DNA from: Diphasiastrum complanatum
Taxonomy: Eukaryota; Streptophyta; Lycopodiopsida; Lycopodiales; Lycopodiaceae
DNA length: 64,000 nucleotides
Direction of reading: 5' to 3'
Assembly (NCBI GenBank): GCA_029204225.1
Contig: CM055094.1
Location: forward strand, 12,373,314-12,437,313
A model generated the notes under the pieces. The model was not told the origin of the DNA. It ran no database searches and saw only the letters and a list, made by a program, of their open reading frames with translations. Made by a program: the position numbers and the translations under genes. Shown here piece after piece: positions 63,641 to 64,000 of this stretch; position 1 is the first letter of the stretch, and every line of letters starts with the position of its first letter.

Positions 63641-64000
63641 AATGAGTGATTTGTCTTAAGCCATAAGGTGCATTCAACAACAAGAATGAAAACATCCCTT
63701 GCCTTGCAGAAGTCTGTGAATTTGTTGGAGATAAATACTCCCCCCTGCATCAAAGCATAGAGCTTTGATTCTTCTTTGGGTCGATTTTTCTGATGATGCT
63801 TTGAACTGCACGAAAAACTTCAGAGTATCGAATTTGTTCTTCAAGAAATATGTTGCAATCCTCCGAGAGAAGCCATCAATAATAGTCAGCAAATAGACAG
63901 CTCCCCTTGTGGAAATAGTCTACATAGGACCACAAATGTCCATGTGTACAAGATCTAGCAAAATTCTAGAAGTACATTCTGGATTTGAAATGATTGAACT
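63641..64000 (-). pseudogene. Copia integrase fragment (Copia-C), runs off the right edge
   Basis: From 64000 downward: LLDLVHMDICGPM, then a stop in the usual zone, LTIIDGFSRRIATYFLKNKF, RIKALCFDAGG and, after a frameshift near 63760, FISNKFTDFCKARDV. This is a copia integrase core with both Asp regions; the Glu region is not seen. It differs in sequence from Copia-A. Confidence 0.8.

Overview
This window is nuclear DNA of a land plant with a large, repeat-rich genome. The evidence is GT-AG introns of up to 5.7 kb, plant-type LTR retrotransposons primed by initiator tRNA-Met, a plant-like mitochondrial acyl-CoA thioesterase and a 161-residue AP-1 sigma adaptin. A fern or another large-genome vascular plant fits, but the sequence alone does not fix the lineage. 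Nothing suggests an organelle or a prokaryote.

Two host genes can be rebuilt exon by exon. On the + strand, an ACOT9-type thioesterase runs from 14210 to 27418 in five exons with consistent phases and no lesions (467 codons). Its introns 1 and 2 hold a hAT-like element, a copia protease relic, an LTR-element relic, a SINE-like tRNA head and a LINE tail. On the - strand, AP-1 sigma runs from 57171 down to 55645 in six exons covering residues 2-161; the exon carrying the ATG was not located. A further set of exon-like segments on the - strand (49158-50050) looks coding but was not identified.

The rest is mobile or simple-sequence DNA. From left to right: a complete but heavily mutated chromodomain Ty3 element (1-7602); a copia fragment (8018-8440, -) joined head-to-head to a copia-A copy (8441-about 13110, +) that is itself split by a foldback element and a solo LTR; a LINE scrap; the thioesterase locus; a 5 kb zone of long (CT)n tracts around an odd degenerate array (31440-33696); a broken transposase-like gene (35264-37397); a second copia-A copy (about 37378-45256, -) split by a 4.5 kb non-autonomous LTR element; a quiet stretch (45257-48780); a decayed Ty3 element (50220-54968, -); AP-1 sigma; a solo LTR (59494-59905); a palindrome split by a hAT fragment that contains a 2.2 kb LINE (60124-63414); and a copia integrase running off the right edge.

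The most unusual item is the 4.5 kb LTR element at 40441-44950. It has intact LTRs, primer site and polypurine tract, but its only gene is one uninterrupted 601-codon ORF with a defective zinc knuckle and an internal duplication of about 100 residues.
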